64,000 nt of DNA from an uncultured Muribaculaceae bacterium (GCA_910587475.1 CAJUMR010000011.1:19016-83015); one strand, 5' to 3'. Counted from the stretch's first letter, positions 9,901 to 18,218 are shown. The notes: generated by a model from the letters alone, not told the origin. Numbers and translations: made by a program.

Positions 9901-10740
9901 CCTAACGCCGACAAGGCATATGAGAACATCGTGAGCAAATTCCGGTGGGGAGGACTCGACAATCCCGACAAAGCATCGTCGCTCTATCTCGACGAGACTG
10001 TGCGCCGCATGGTGTCGTCGACCCGCTCGGCTATCATCGAATGTGTCGACAATCTGATGATCGACGGCAACCGCCCGGCATCGAAATTTGCGGTTGACTT
10101 TGCCAAAGCCAACGGACAGCCCGTGCCGGTGAACCACTACGACATGGCCCGCAACCTTCTCGCTCTGATGCAGGAGAAAATGCCGGCTGAAGCGTGCCTC
10201 TACGATGGTCTGCAGAGTTTCTACATGGCCAACGATTATATTGAGCTCTACGATCTCACCGGCAATCCCGACGACCTCAGCAGAGCAGAGGCGATCATCG
10301 ACTCCGAGATCCCGCGTCTGTCGCAACTGGTCAACTACGCATCGTCGCTCACACCTTCGCAGCTCAACTCGCTCGGACGCTCCGAGACTTATGCGATCCA
10401 GTATCTCGGCCTGATGACAGGCCTCAAGAACTCAATCGCTCTCTTCCGCGCTCTCGAGGGCCGCGAAGACCGTGACTCACTGCTCGAAGGGCTGCCCAAG
10501 GGTCTGTCGATCAACTATGCACAGACTATCTACCCGATGATCTATCTCGACGGCTACACACTCGACGAGGTGCGCACGGGTGCGGCTCACAGCTCAGGCG
10601 CAACTGCCACAGTCTACCGCAACGCCGGCCGCATGCTCGAGCTCCACGAAGCTTTAGGCATCGACCCGATGGAGATCTCAGACTCTATCGCCAAGGCCAA
10701 CTCAATCGACATCAATGCCTGGCGAAATCTTGTCAACTAA
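6913..10740 (+). CDS. DUF2723 / TMEM260-type membrane protein, probable GT-C glycosyltransferase
   Basis: A 1275-residue protein. The N-terminal about 370 residues and a later block (about 640-770) are hydrophobic membrane segments; the rest is soluble and ends in a helical region. The N-terminus has the family hallmark S-FWDCPEFI (acidic residues in the first extracytoplasmic loop) followed by LEVGHPPGNP. DUF2723 is the family of human TMEM260, a protein O-mannosyltransferase, and bacterial members are classed with GT-C enzymes using lipid-linked sugars; the acceptor here is unknown, and protein O-glycosylation of secreted or surface proteins is inference. I start at the ATG at 6913, eight codons after the open frame begins, since basic residues then precede the first membrane helix. 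A polysaccharide deacetylase gene follows after 13 bases. Confidence 0.82.
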   Translation: MKRYNLINNVLGWLCFLIAAVTYLLTLEPTASFWDCPEFILQGAKLEVGHPPGNPIFMLAARFFITLFGGEMTSAAIAVNSMSALLSAATILLLFWTITHLIKRLIVTDDAKDVTLSQMIVIMGGGLCGALAYTWSDTFWFSAVEGEVYAFSSFCTALVFWLILKWESRADQAHSDRYLVLIAYVIGVSIAVHLLNLLCIPAIGLVFYYRKFKNINAVGSLIALGVSCVIVGLILYGLVPGFINVAQWFELFFVNTLGCGYNVGVTVYAIVAVAILVLAIRSLYLQRSASSIKWLFFASIILSGMPFIGDSWAIPTIFIIGLAIYLFGFCSKVPVRIFNIIVLSIFVIFVGYSSYALLLIRASANPPMNQNAPDNVFALASYLNREQYGDRPLFYGPVFAEELAYQEHNGSYIVPVSENGIPKTRVIDGYLRDGEGRAYNEPTKTYTKVVKTREGQPDQYVEEVERPHYKPMPDLETLFTRIYSSDSRTGHPEAYKSWADYSTPDIYDIPVEVRRKWANDGYAYLSDIAPYMTHQQVVTTAASADGTPVNHASVWKPGFGVNLSYFLNYQLSHMYWRYFMWNFAGRQNDIQGNGEPHLGNWISGIPLIDNARLGDQSLLPDEFGKGNKGHNVFYMLPLILGIIGLLWQALYIHRSDARRGIEQFWVIFFLFFMTGIAIVLYLNQTPGQPRERDYAFAGSFYAFSIWIGIGVPAIASLISGLFKKKQGPETDDNHRLTPVAAIPALLIGLFVPLQMVSQTWDDHDRSGRYTTRDFGMNYLSSLDDNAIIFTNGDNDTFPLWYAQEVEGFRTDVRVVNLSYLTTDWYAHNLTYPYYEADPVNMYASPKDYAYERLSYSFIIPMSDTTVTAETALRSLYASDAKRVGAPYMTDPNILIPADSTAAMAHFGIAGDSIEAANIMPSFGDIAIDLSEQGQGASQSKVLSLDIISNAISDGWKRPVYFAATVPSTPYYLGLDPYLYSSGMALEVTPFKDARYSPNADKAYENIVSKFRWGGLDNPDKASSLYLDETVRRMVSSTRSAIIECVDNLMIDGNRPASKFAVDFAKANGQPVPVNHYDMARNLLALMQEKMPAEACLYDGLQSFYMANDYIELYDLTGNPDDLSRAEAIIDSEIPRLSQLVNYASSLTPSQLNSLGRSETYAIQYLGLMTGLKNSIALFRALEGREDRDSLLEGLPKGLSINYAQTIYPMIYLDGYTLDEVRTGAAHSSGATATVYRNAGRMLELHEALGIDPMEISDSIAKANSIDINAWRNLVN

Positions 10741-10753
10741 CTAACGAACGATC

Positions 10754-11380
10754 ATGTTTATCGAACGTCCACCGCTGCTCTACCGCCTCCTCTTCCCGGA
10801 GGCGGTATGGCGCGTCAAGGGCAGACGCTCAACCAAAGTTGTCTACCTGACTTTCGACGACGGTCCGATCCCGGAAGAAACCCCCTGGGTGCTCGATACG
10901 CTCGACCGCTACGGCATCAAAGCGACTTTCTTCATGGTCGGTGACAATGTAAGGCGCTATCCCGAGATATTCGAGGAGATAAAGCGACGCGGCCACTCCT
11001 ACGGCAACCATTCGATGCACCATCTCCAAGGCATGAAGGTGACCACACACCGCTATCTCTACGACATCACCGAGGCCGACAAACTTATCGACAGCCCTCT
11101 GTTCCGTCCGCCCCACGGCATAATGAGATGGAAACAGGCCAAAGCGATCAAAGATCATTACAATATCATAATGTATGATCTTGTCACCCGCGACTACTCG
11201 CGCAAGCTCTCGCCCGAACAAGTGCTCGACAATGTAAAACGTTTTGCCCGCAACGGTGCGATAATCGTGTTCCACGACTCCCGCAAATCGTCGCGGAACA
11301 TGCGTTTCGCGTTGCCTCGCGCAATAGAATGGCTGCTCGAACAGGGCTATGAATTCCGCCCACTGCCGATGACGATTTAA
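10754..11380 (+). CDS. Polysaccharide deacetylase (NodB-fold) family protein
   Basis: The 208-residue protein is a compact carbohydrate esterase 4 domain. Visible motifs in order: TFDDGP (about residue 33, with the catalytic base Asp and metal-binding Asp), GNHSMHH (about 78, metal-binding His residues), RPPHG (about 115) and IVFHDS (about 178, catalytic His). These enzymes remove N- or O-acetyl groups from peptidoglycan, chitin-like or other acetylated sugars. No signal peptide or membrane anchor is apparent, so the location is unclear. It lies 13 bases after the DUF2723 gene and 12 bases before the queG fusion, consistent with one transcript. Confidence 0.9.
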   Translation: MFIERPPLLYRLLFPEAVWRVKGRRSTKVVYLTFDDGPIPEETPWVLDTLDRYGIKATFFMVGDNVRRYPEIFEEIKRRGHSYGNHSMHHLQGMKVTTHRYLYDITEADKLIDSPLFRPPHGIMRWKQAKAIKDHYNIIMYDLVTRDYSRKLSPEQVLDNVKRFARNGAIIVFHDSRKSSRNMRFALPRAIEWLLEQGYEFRPLPMTI

Positions 11381-11392
11381 GATCATGTCTCT

Positions 11393-12985
11393 ATGGCCGA
11401 CGACGTTAGACAATCTATCTGCGACGCCTTGCACGATGCCGGCGCATGCCGTGTCGGCTTCGCATCAGCATCGGCCGTCGACCCGTCGACAGTCAAGCGA
11501 TATGCCGGATGGATTGCAGCCGGCAACCATGCCGACATGTCATATCTCGACCGCTACGGCGACGTAAGGTCGGACCCTCGGCTGCTGCTCGAAGGAGCAA
11601 CGACGGTTATATGCTGTGCATTCGACTACCGTCAACCCCAGCGACACAGCCTTTTCGCTGACTACGCCCTCGGTGAAGACTATCACGATGTGATACGCCG
11701 ACGCCTGACCGCAGCCGCAGACAAGCTCTGCAGCCGCTTCGGAGGATCGATGCGTGTATGCGTCGACACCGCCCCGATATTGGAGCGCTACTGGGCTTCG
11801 CGGGCCGGCCTGGGGGTGATCGGTCTCAACGGCCTGCTTATCGTCGACGGAATTGGCTCGAAGGTGTTTCTGGCCGAAATCATCTGGACCGGCTACGTCG
11901 AGCCCGACCGATCGAGGCTCGGCGAAGCGTGCATGCGCTGCGGAGCATGCCTGAAGGCTTGTCCCGGACACGCATTGCTGGGTGACTCAACTCTCGACGC
12001 ACGCCGCTGTCACTCCTACCTGACTATCGAACATCGGGGCGAACTACCGCCGTATATGCACTTCGGCAATCGCATCTACGGGTGCGACATATGTCAGGAC
12101 GCCTGTCCCCACAACCGCACGGAAGGTCACACATCGATCGCAGAGTTCACGCCCTCGGCAGAACTGATGCATCTGACTCTCGACTCTGCTACGGAGCTTA
12201 CTCAAGACTCTTTCCGCCACATTTTCCGCCACAGTGCAGTGCGCCGGGCCAAACTCACGGGATTCGTGCGCAACGCCCGTTTCAAAGCCGAGCAGCCTCC
12301 GGTAAAACTTCAAACAGGAGCCGGAGCGCGCGGCATGTCTGTCCGCGACGTCAACAACCCCGAGTTGCCCGACGGCATAAAGATAGTGATGCCGACGCAG
12401 ACCCACACAGCAAATGTCGCAATCTACGATGGAACAACCGACACATTCCCTGACACCGACGCCATCATCACCCGATTGCCGGGCGTCGCCGTAGGAGTCA
12501 GGACTGCCGACTGTGTCCCGGTCATCTTGCATGCGACCGACATCAAGGCTGTGGCTGCCATCCACGCCGGATGGAAAGGAACAATCAATGGCATAGTCGC
12601 AGCGACGATCGACCGGCTCATCGACATGGGTGCGTCTCCGGCCAATATCCGGGCGGCATTCGGCCCATCGATATGCGGCAACTGCTATGAAACCGGATCT
12701 GAACTCGGAGACAAATTTTCTGCGGCCGGCTATGACGAAGCTGTCATACGCAACGGTGGCACAGACCCATCGACCGGCGAAGCATTCGGGTCTGAATCTA
12801 TCCGCATAGACCTCATGGAAGCCAACTGCATCGCCATGCTGCGCTGCGGGTTAAAGCCTGAAAACATAACAAGATCGTCGATATGCACTCGCCACAGCGC
12901 TGCACAATGGCCGTCATGGCGGCGTGTAGCCCAGACATCCGAGCGATTGGCCACCTTTGTGTGGCTCACAGATCAGGATTTCTGA
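11393..12985 (+). CDS. queG: Fusion of epoxyqueuosine reductase (QueG) and PgeF/YfiH-type copper oxidoreductase domain
   Basis: One uninterrupted 530-residue frame holds two enzymes. Residues 1 to about 300 are QueG, the last step of queuosine tRNA modification: the VDTAPILERYWA segment with the catalytic Asp, then two 4Fe-4S motifs, CMRCGACLKACP and CDICQDACP. Residues about 330-530 are a PgeF/YfiH (laccase-like, DUF152) domain of the kind linked to peptidoglycan-amino-acid scavenging and purine side activity; its metal-binding His-Cys-His is present in QTH, TADCVP and HAGWKGT. The usual first about 70-80 residues of PgeF are missing, replaced by a short Gly-rich linker after QueG. The two parts are normally separate proteins. 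The end overlaps the convergent AraC gene by 13 bases. Confidence 0.88.
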   Translation: MADDVRQSICDALHDAGACRVGFASASAVDPSTVKRYAGWIAAGNHADMSYLDRYGDVRSDPRLLLEGATTVICCAFDYRQPQRHSLFADYALGEDYHDVIRRRLTAAADKLCSRFGGSMRVCVDTAPILERYWASRAGLGVIGLNGLLIVDGIGSKVFLAEIIWTGYVEPDRSRLGEACMRCGACLKACPGHALLGDSTLDARRCHSYLTIEHRGELPPYMHFGNRIYGCDICQDACPHNRTEGHTSIAEFTPSAELMHLTLDSATELTQDSFRHIFRHSAVRRAKLTGFVRNARFKAEQPPVKLQTGAGARGMSVRDVNNPELPDGIKIVMPTQTHTANVAIYDGTTDTFPDTDAIITRLPGVAVGVRTADCVPVILHATDIKAVAAIHAGWKGTINGIVAATIDRLIDMGASPANIRAAFGPSICGNCYETGSELGDKFSAAGYDEAVIRNGGTDPSTGEAFGSESIRIDLMEANCIAMLRCGLKPENITRSSICTRHSAAQWPSWRRVAQTSERLATFVWLTDQDF

Positions 12986-13866
12986 TATTCGGTCGGTGAT
13001 TGACCGGTCATGTGCTTGAAATACTTACCGAAAGACGACTGATTGGAAAAATTCAACGCATAGGCCACCTGCTGGACATTCTTGCCCGAAAAACGCAACA
13101 GATTCTTTGCTTCCATCGTTACAAACTCGTCGATCCAGCGCGCCGCCGACTTGCCTGTCACTTCCTTGACAAGCAGCGACAGATATTTGGGCGAAATGCA
13201 GAGCTTGTCGGCATAGAACTTGACCGACCGCTCATGAGAATAATGGACATGGACGAGTTTTATGAAATCGTGGACATAGGCGTTGCGGCACGATCTTTGG
13301 CCTTTCGTCGCCGTTGCTGTGCCGATGCGTTTATAGTGGAACTGCACAAGCTGATAGAACATCGCTGCGAGCAGACTCGATGCTATGCTTCCTTCGATCT
13401 GCTCGCTGACTTTTGCCGTGGCATTGAGTCTCATCAGATCGAAATAGCGCATGATGACTGAGCTTTCGGTCTTCGACATCGCTTGAGCCGGCGAGCGGTG
13501 GTCGATAAAACTCTGCATGCTGACCGCCGAGAAATTGATGTTGACCGTGTGCAGGAAATCCGTGGAAAAACACATCATGTAGATCTCGACATTGTCGCTG
13601 TCGCTGTACATGTTGACCATTGCCCCATGGGTGAGCACAACAAAGCTGTCGGCCTCGATAAGATAGCGCTGGAGATTGATCTCAAGATCGATAGAGCCAT
13701 TCTTGACCATCAGCATGATCATGCCGTTGATCTTGCGCGGCGTCGGCGTTGTCATCCTCGGCGCCGACGTGATGCGCGCGTAGGCATACGACTCTCCGAG
13801 GGCGCAGAATTCAGCCGAAATATCTTTCAAAAAAGCGTAAACCGATTTAATATCTTGCTCTGCCAT
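12973..13866 (-). CDS. AraC-family transcriptional regulator
   Basis: A 297-residue regulator. Residues about 1-180 form an unrecognised sensor part with a beta-rich AraC-like cupin appearance; residues about 198-297 are a full AraC DNA-binding domain with both helix-turn-helix units (YADKLCISPKYLSLLVKEVTG and the VAYALNFSNQSSFGKYFKHM signature). It begins 3 bases after the stop of the CorC-type transporter gene and so is probably the last gene of the coaX-lptC transcript, an unusual place for this kind of regulator. The ligand and targets are unknown. Its 3' end overlaps the queG-pgeF gene by 13 bases tail to tail. Confidence 0.9.
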   Translation of the reverse strand: MAEQDIKSVYAFLKDISAEFCALGESYAYARITSAPRMTTPTPRKINGMIMLMVKNGSIDLEINLQRYLIEADSFVVLTHGAMVNMYSDSDNVEIYMMCFSTDFLHTVNINFSAVSMQSFIDHRSPAQAMSKTESSVIMRYFDLMRLNATAKVSEQIEGSIASSLLAAMFYQLVQFHYKRIGTATATKGQRSCRNAYVHDFIKLVHVHYSHERSVKFYADKLCISPKYLSLLVKEVTGKSAARWIDEFVTMEAKNLLRFSGKNVQQVAYALNFSNQSSFGKYFKHMTGQSPTEYQKS

Positions 13867-13869
13867 AGA

Positions 13870-15153
13870 TCAATCTTCGTGTTCTTCGGTCAACAAGCCT
13901 GTGCGGATGAGTTCGATGCGGTTGGCAGCTTTCTTCAGGATCTCGAAACGCATGTCGCCGATCGCCACGACGTCGCCTTCTCCCGGGATTGTCCCTGTTG
14001 AATGGAGTATATAGCCGGCAAGAGTCTGATAGGCATCATCTTCAGGAATATCGAGATCAAACTGCTCGTTGATCCATGCTATCTCACATCTACCTGAAAA
14101 TTCATAGACTCCCGGAGCGATCTGTCGTGCTGTCAGCTTAAGGCTGTCGTGTTCGTCCTGAATGTCGCCGAAGATTTCTTCGACAAGGTCCTCAAGCGTT
14201 ATCAGACCTGCGGTGCCTCCGAATTCGTCAATGACAATCGTCACCGAGCGTTTCTGTTGGAGCATACGTCTCATCATCTTGTTGGCCAACAGATTTTCAG
14301 GTGCATACAGCACGGGCATAATGTGGTCGCGCCACTCCGACGCCGGATCAAACAGTTCCCTTACATGGATATAGCCCAAAATCGTGTCGATATCATCGCG
14401 ATAGACGAGGATCTTCGATCGACCGGTCTTGGTGAACAGTTCAGAGAGACTCTCGCGTGTGGCGGTGTCGACGTTGACAGCGACAATCTCGTTGCGCGGT
14501 ATCATGCAGTCGCGAAGATGCGTCGACGAGAAATCGAGAGCGTTGTGAAAGATCTTCACTTCATTTTCGACGCGTGTCTTTTTCTCTTCCATAGTGTCGA
14601 TAGTCTCTTCGAGATAGTCGTTGAGATCACCGATTGAGATGGCGCGCAGTCTGTTAGACGAGCCTTTGACGCCGAGAAGCTTCATCAAGCATCTCGACAA
14701 CCATGTCGAGAACATTGACAACGGATAAAGAACTATATAGAACAGATAGATCGGCAACGCGAACACCTTGAGCGAACGGTTAGGGTTAATGCCGAAAATA
14801 GTCTTCGGTATGAATTCTCCGGCAAGAAGAATGATGCCCGTCGAGATCAGCGTCTGGGCTATGAGTATCAGCGCCTCGCTTGAGGTCCAACGGCCGAGCA
14901 CAGGTTCGAGCAACGCAGCCGCTGCCATACCGTAGATGACCAGCACAATGTTGTTGCCCACAAGTATCGATGATATGAAAAACTCCGAATTGGCATAGAA
15001 ACGGTTGATTATCCGCGCTATCAGGCCACCTTGCTTAACATCGATCTCAACCCGCACACGGTCTGAAGTCACATAGGCCATTTCGCAGCCCGAGAACAGA
15101 GCTGAAAGAAGCATCGAAATCACACCGATTATCACCCAAGTGGTTATATCCAT
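13870..15153 (-). CDS. CNNM/CorC-family (HlyC/CorC) transporter
   Basis: This 427-residue membrane protein has a DUF21 domain with about four hydrophobic segments (residues 1-185; FSGCEMAYVTSDR near the start), a CBS pair (about 205-330, including VTIVIDEFGGTAGLITLEDL) and a C-terminal CorC_HlyC domain (about 345-425). The family is linked to Mg/Co efflux or transport. It lies directly downstream of lptC in an order common in Bacteroidales; the peptidyl-prolyl isomerase gene that often follows there is replaced by an AraC regulator. It is a distant paralogue of the partial gldE-like gene at the left edge. The start follows the lptC stop by 6 bases. Confidence 0.9.
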   Translation of the reverse strand: MDITTWVIIGVISMLLSALFSGCEMAYVTSDRVRVEIDVKQGGLIARIINRFYANSEFFISSILVGNNIVLVIYGMAAAALLEPVLGRWTSSEALILIAQTLISTGIILLAGEFIPKTIFGINPNRSLKVFALPIYLFYIVLYPLSMFSTWLSRCLMKLLGVKGSSNRLRAISIGDLNDYLEETIDTMEEKKTRVENEVKIFHNALDFSSTHLRDCMIPRNEIVAVNVDTATRESLSELFTKTGRSKILVYRDDIDTILGYIHVRELFDPASEWRDHIMPVLYAPENLLANKMMRRMLQQKRSVTIVIDEFGGTAGLITLEDLVEEIFGDIQDEHDSLKLTARQIAPGVYEFSGRCEIAWINEQFDLDIPEDDAYQTLAGYILHSTGTIPGEGDVVAIGDMRFEILKKAANRIELIRTGLLTEEHED

Positions 15154-15159
15154 AGTCTG

Positions 15160-15936
15160 TTACAAATCTTCGTTGGTTCTGAGTTTAAGAGGCTCCGTAG
15201 AGTCGGCACCTGCCTGGCCGGGTGTTGCAAGAGGCAACGCAGTCGACCGTGTGTCGGCTTCAGATGCTTTGGCCGCTGACTGACGGCCCGACGACGCGCG
15301 ACGGCGTTCGACGGGAGTTGCAGTGCTGTCGGCTTCGGAGTTTGCGCCGCGTGCACCGTGACGGTCTTGCACGGGCAGGATCGCCGTCGGCCTGTTGATT
15401 GTATAGGCCGTCATGTTCTCATTCGATTCAAAGCCGTAACCCTCGATGATCCTGTCGGAACGCACGATGTGAATGAACGAATCGGTATAGACACGCCGCC
15501 GGGCCTGATCCCAGAACAGTTGCTGCGACAGGAAAGTGTCGCGCAAGGTGTTGACCATGATGACATGACCGTCGAGCTGCCACAGACGCTTGCGGCTGAA
15601 ATATATCGCCGAGTCACAGTCCATGGTGGCGTCGGGGTTAAGCTGCAGATCGTACTGCTGCATGGTAAGTCCTTCGGGAAAACGCCAGAATGGTTCGGCT
15701 GCCTCCTCGAACATGCGCCACACGGGTGTCGAAATGTGATAGCGTGTATAGCCCGAGTCGGAGATGAACGTTTCGACCTCGTAGGTAGTCATGGTCGGTG
15801 ACTGATCGCCATCGCCGACATTGTCGACATAGGCGCGCTCCTTCTCGCCGCATGCAGCAGCGGAAAGCATCATGATCATCACCGCGGGCAGCCATCGCAT
15901 GCCCGAGCCTCCGGCATGTCGGACCTCACGTGTCAT
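15160..15936 (-). CDS. lptC: LPS export periplasmic protein LptC
   Basis: A 258-residue lipoprotein-like protein. LptC links the inner-membrane LptBFG transporter to the periplasmic LptA bridge that carries lipopolysaccharide. The N-terminus has a hydrophobic stretch ending LSAAAC (Cys29), and residues about 35-190 form the beta-jellyroll with typical LptC phrases such as WRFPEGL and the R-RRVYTDSFIHI strand. The last about 65 residues are low-complexity, rich in Ala, Ser, Thr and Arg, and not part of the fold. I start at 15936, where ATG overlaps the upstream TGA (TGATG); a start at 15900, right before the hydrophobic stretch, is the alternative. The frame reads further upstream but inside the preceding gene. 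Confidence 0.85.
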   Translation of the reverse strand: MTREVRHAGGSGMRWLPAVMIMMLSAAACGEKERAYVDNVGDGDQSPTMTTYEVETFISDSGYTRYHISTPVWRMFEEAAEPFWRFPEGLTMQQYDLQLNPDATMDCDSAIYFSRKRLWQLDGHVIMVNTLRDTFLSQQLFWDQARRRVYTDSFIHIVRSDRIIEGYGFESNENMTAYTINRPTAILPVQDRHGARGANSEADSTATPVERRRASSGRQSAAKASEADTRSTALPLATPGQAGADSTEPLKLRTNEDL

Positions 15937-17195
15937 CAATAGATCTTGCTTGGACGGAACCAGAGTTCGTTGATGTTGAAGCCGAGAGTCACGCAAAGAT
16001 AGTCTTCCTTGATCAAGGGATCGGGGTGAGCCTGACGATGACTCCACTCAAGACCGACATTGACGATCGTCTTCAGCGACGGCACAGGCAGACCGAAACC
16101 GATCGATGCTCCATACTGACGCACATTATTGCCGAGCACTTTGAGATAATCGCGGTTATAGAAAGCTCCGACGCGATACTGCACACGCTGCAGATAGTTT
16201 CCGCGCAATTTAGGAGTGAACTGAAGTCCGGCGGCGAATTTATAGCGGTCGTTGAGCTGGGCATCGGCTCCATCCTGCATCACACCCTGATACTTTGTCT
16301 TGCTCCAGGGCTGATATGTCAGGTCGACTTCTGCATAGAGTCGCTTGTCCCATTCCCAACCGATGCCTGCTCCCCAGCTCTCGGGCATGGAGAAATTGCC
16401 TTTAAGGCTGACATTCGATGTTTCCACCGGTTCGGTTTCCTGATTCATGTCGTAGGCATAAGTGATCGCATTGCCGTGGAAATCTTTCTTGGGGCTATAG
16501 ACCACGCCGAGATTCAGACGGTTCTTGCGCGAGATATTGAAGCTGTACTGCGCTCCGATGTCCATGCGCCAGTCTCTGACCTCGAGCTCACGTTCGAACA
16601 GAGTCGAAGATCCGCCTGAAGTGTAAGCATAACTGTCGTTGTAAGTGGTACCGAACATGTAAGCCACGTTGACACCGAGCGAAAAGCCCTTGAAAATCTT
16701 ACCGGCAACACCTACATAGAACTGGTTGATGCTGCCCGATCCCTGACGGGAAGCGGCACCATGTTCGATCTCGCTACCGAACGCATATCCGACCGATGAA
16801 TAAGGCAGGATGCCGACACTGGCTCCCATATACTTGCCGATCGGGAACTCCATCGTTATATAATCGAGACCGCCACCGGCTTTCTTGTCAGAAAGCTTCG
16901 AGCCGTCGACGACTTCGCTCTGCCACATCGTGGTGATGTCGATGCCCATATCGAAAAGGAATGTCAGGGAGTCGACTACCGCATATGACGCAGGGTTCAT
17001 CACATTGATCTGGCGACCCGAGTTCATGGCATAACCGACGCCGCCCATGTTGCGCTGCGAAGCTGTGGCATTGTCGTTGAGGATGCCGTAGCCATACCGC
17101 GAATAGGGGGTCATGGTGCCGTTTTGCGCCCAGAGGGCAGATACGCCGAAGAATTGCAATGCAACGATGGCGAATAAGACTTTAGATATCTTCAT
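15936..17195 (-). CDS. Outer membrane beta-barrel protein (OmpP1/FadL-like)
   Basis: The 419-residue protein has a signal peptide ending ALWAQ and begins its mature part with the PYSRYGYGILND and NMGGVGYAMN segments common to a Bacteroidota branch of the OmpP1/FadL/TodX channel family. Alternating beta-strand pattern continues to the C-terminus. The true substrate is unknown; hydrophobic-compound uptake is the family's known role in Proteobacteria and should not be assumed here. Its start overlaps the end of coaX by 14 bases and its stop overlaps the lptC start, so coaX, this gene, lptC and the CorC gene are tightly coupled. In other Bacteroidales a TPR gene often sits in this cluster; it is absent here. 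Confidence 0.8.
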   Translation of the reverse strand: MKISKVLFAIVALQFFGVSALWAQNGTMTPYSRYGYGILNDNATASQRNMGGVGYAMNSGRQINVMNPASYAVVDSLTFLFDMGIDITTMWQSEVVDGSKLSDKKAGGGLDYITMEFPIGKYMGASVGILPYSSVGYAFGSEIEHGAASRQGSGSINQFYVGVAGKIFKGFSLGVNVAYMFGTTYNDSYAYTSGGSSTLFERELEVRDWRMDIGAQYSFNISRKNRLNLGVVYSPKKDFHGNAITYAYDMNQETEPVETSNVSLKGNFSMPESWGAGIGWEWDKRLYAEVDLTYQPWSKTKYQGVMQDGADAQLNDRYKFAAGLQFTPKLRGNYLQRVQYRVGAFYNRDYLKVLGNNVRQYGASIGFGLPVPSLKTIVNVGLEWSHRQAHPDPLIKEDYLCVTLGFNINELWFRPSKIY

Positions 17196-17916
17196 TATAG
17201 TTTATTATGCTATTTAATCCTTTAGATACGAGTTCGTTGTCAACCACAAGCTCAAAACCGGCGCGCTGCGACACAAGGTGGGCAGATCCACCGGTAAGCA
17301 CCACTTTAGGCTCGGCCACAGGCAGCTGCGAACGATAGTAACGCAACTCAGCGACTACCCCATTGACCGCCCCCGATCTGAGGGCGCTCTCCGTGTCGGT
17401 GCCCCACATAGGACAATCGCCGTCGGTCTCTACAAGCGGCAGACGCGCTGTGAAATGGTTGAGCGCTTCAAGACGCATGAAGATGCCCGGCGCGATGTTG
17501 CCGCCGATAAACACTCCGTCGGGCGACAGCACATCGTAGGTGATCGCCGTGCCGCAATCGACCACGAGCGTCCATTCTCCGGCGGTGATACCATAGGCTC
17601 CGACAAGGGCCGCCATGCGGTCACGTCCGAGAGTCGCAGGCGTCGAGTAGCCGATCTTTATCGGCAACGGTGTCGACGAGTCGAGTTCGATGAAGCGCCG
17701 GCTACGCTCCCGCATGCGGTCACGCGCCTTGCCATCAGAATCGCTGACCGACGAATAGATCGAAGCGTCGAACGTGCCTCCGAAGTCATCGGCGAGCACA
17801 TCGATATCTGCCCCGGTGAGCCGGCGGTAAACAGCTTCGGTTACGATGCTATCGTTCTGCCACACGGCAGCCTTGGCTGATGTATTGCCCTGATCGATGG
17901 TGAGCTTGATTGCCAT
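17182..17916 (-). CDS. coaX: Type III pantothenate kinase CoaX
   Basis: The 244-residue protein phosphorylates pantothenate, the first step of CoA synthesis, in the cytoplasm. It has the ASKHA-fold phosphate-binding motif DQGNTSAKAAVW at the N-terminus, GRDRMAALVGAY (about residue 111) and DCGTAITYDVL (about residue 131), the family's nucleotide and pantothenate-site motifs, and the expected length. Type III enzymes need a monovalent cation and resist CoA feedback. It is the first gene of the run that leads into lptC. A near-consensus promoter lies immediately upstream (17925-17957), leaving almost no 5' leader. Confidence 0.93.
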   Translation of the reverse strand: MAIKLTIDQGNTSAKAAVWQNDSIVTEAVYRRLTGADIDVLADDFGGTFDASIYSSVSDSDGKARDRMRERSRRFIELDSSTPLPIKIGYSTPATLGRDRMAALVGAYGITAGEWTLVVDCGTAITYDVLSPDGVFIGGNIAPGIFMRLEALNHFTARLPLVETDGDCPMWGTDTESALRSGAVNGVVAELRYYRSQLPVAEPKVVLTGGSAHLVSQRAGFELVVDNELVSKGLNSIINYNEDI

Positions 17917-17924
17917 ACAGTCGG

Positions 17925-17957
17925 CAAAAATACAAATAAGCGCCGAAATAAGACAAA
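17925..17957 (-). promoter_or_regulatory. Promoter of the coaX-lptC operon
   Basis: On the minus strand TTTG (17957-17954), 21 bases, then TATTTTTG (17932-17925), a good match to the Bacteroidota pair TTTG / TAnnTTTG. The predicted transcript start at about 17918-17921 lies only 2-5 bases before the coaX ATG (17916). Confidence 0.65.
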
Positions 17958-18127
17958 AAAGCTTAATTTTTAACTATTAATTAAGACTTTAGAGGGCATT
18001 GCCGACGGCCATAGCGCCTGTCGACGCTGATAGAGCCGCGGCATTAGACTTGACTGGCGCAACCGGCTTGCTGATGATGAAGGTTTACATAAGGCGCGGA
18101 TGAAGGCTCGGTTTCATAAACCACGGC

Positions 18128-18163
18128 AAAAAAAAGTCCCGACACCTTCAAGTGTGTCAAGAC
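18128..18163 (-). terminator. Intrinsic terminator downstream of the small ORF
   Basis: Minus-strand hairpin with GTC and GACAC stem segments separated by a two-base internal mismatch, followed by eight T. It lies 56 bases past the stop of the small ORF at 18219-18329 and does not belong to any larger gene, since the epimerase gene has its own terminator at 18361-18398. Confidence 0.6.
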
Positions 18164-18218
18164 CTCCGATGGCTGACGCTTTACAGCGCCGCCGGCTTGG
18201 AATAAAACAATTCTTTAA

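Noticed and set aside
15930..16619. 229-residue plus-strand frame over the OmpP1/FadL-like gene
   Set aside because: Antisense shadow of a barrel gene that has a signal peptide and coupled start and stop with its neighbours.
17940..18130. Additional small RNA in the rest of the coaX-epimerase gap
   Set aside because: I see no further hairpin or promoter boxes there beyond those already listed.
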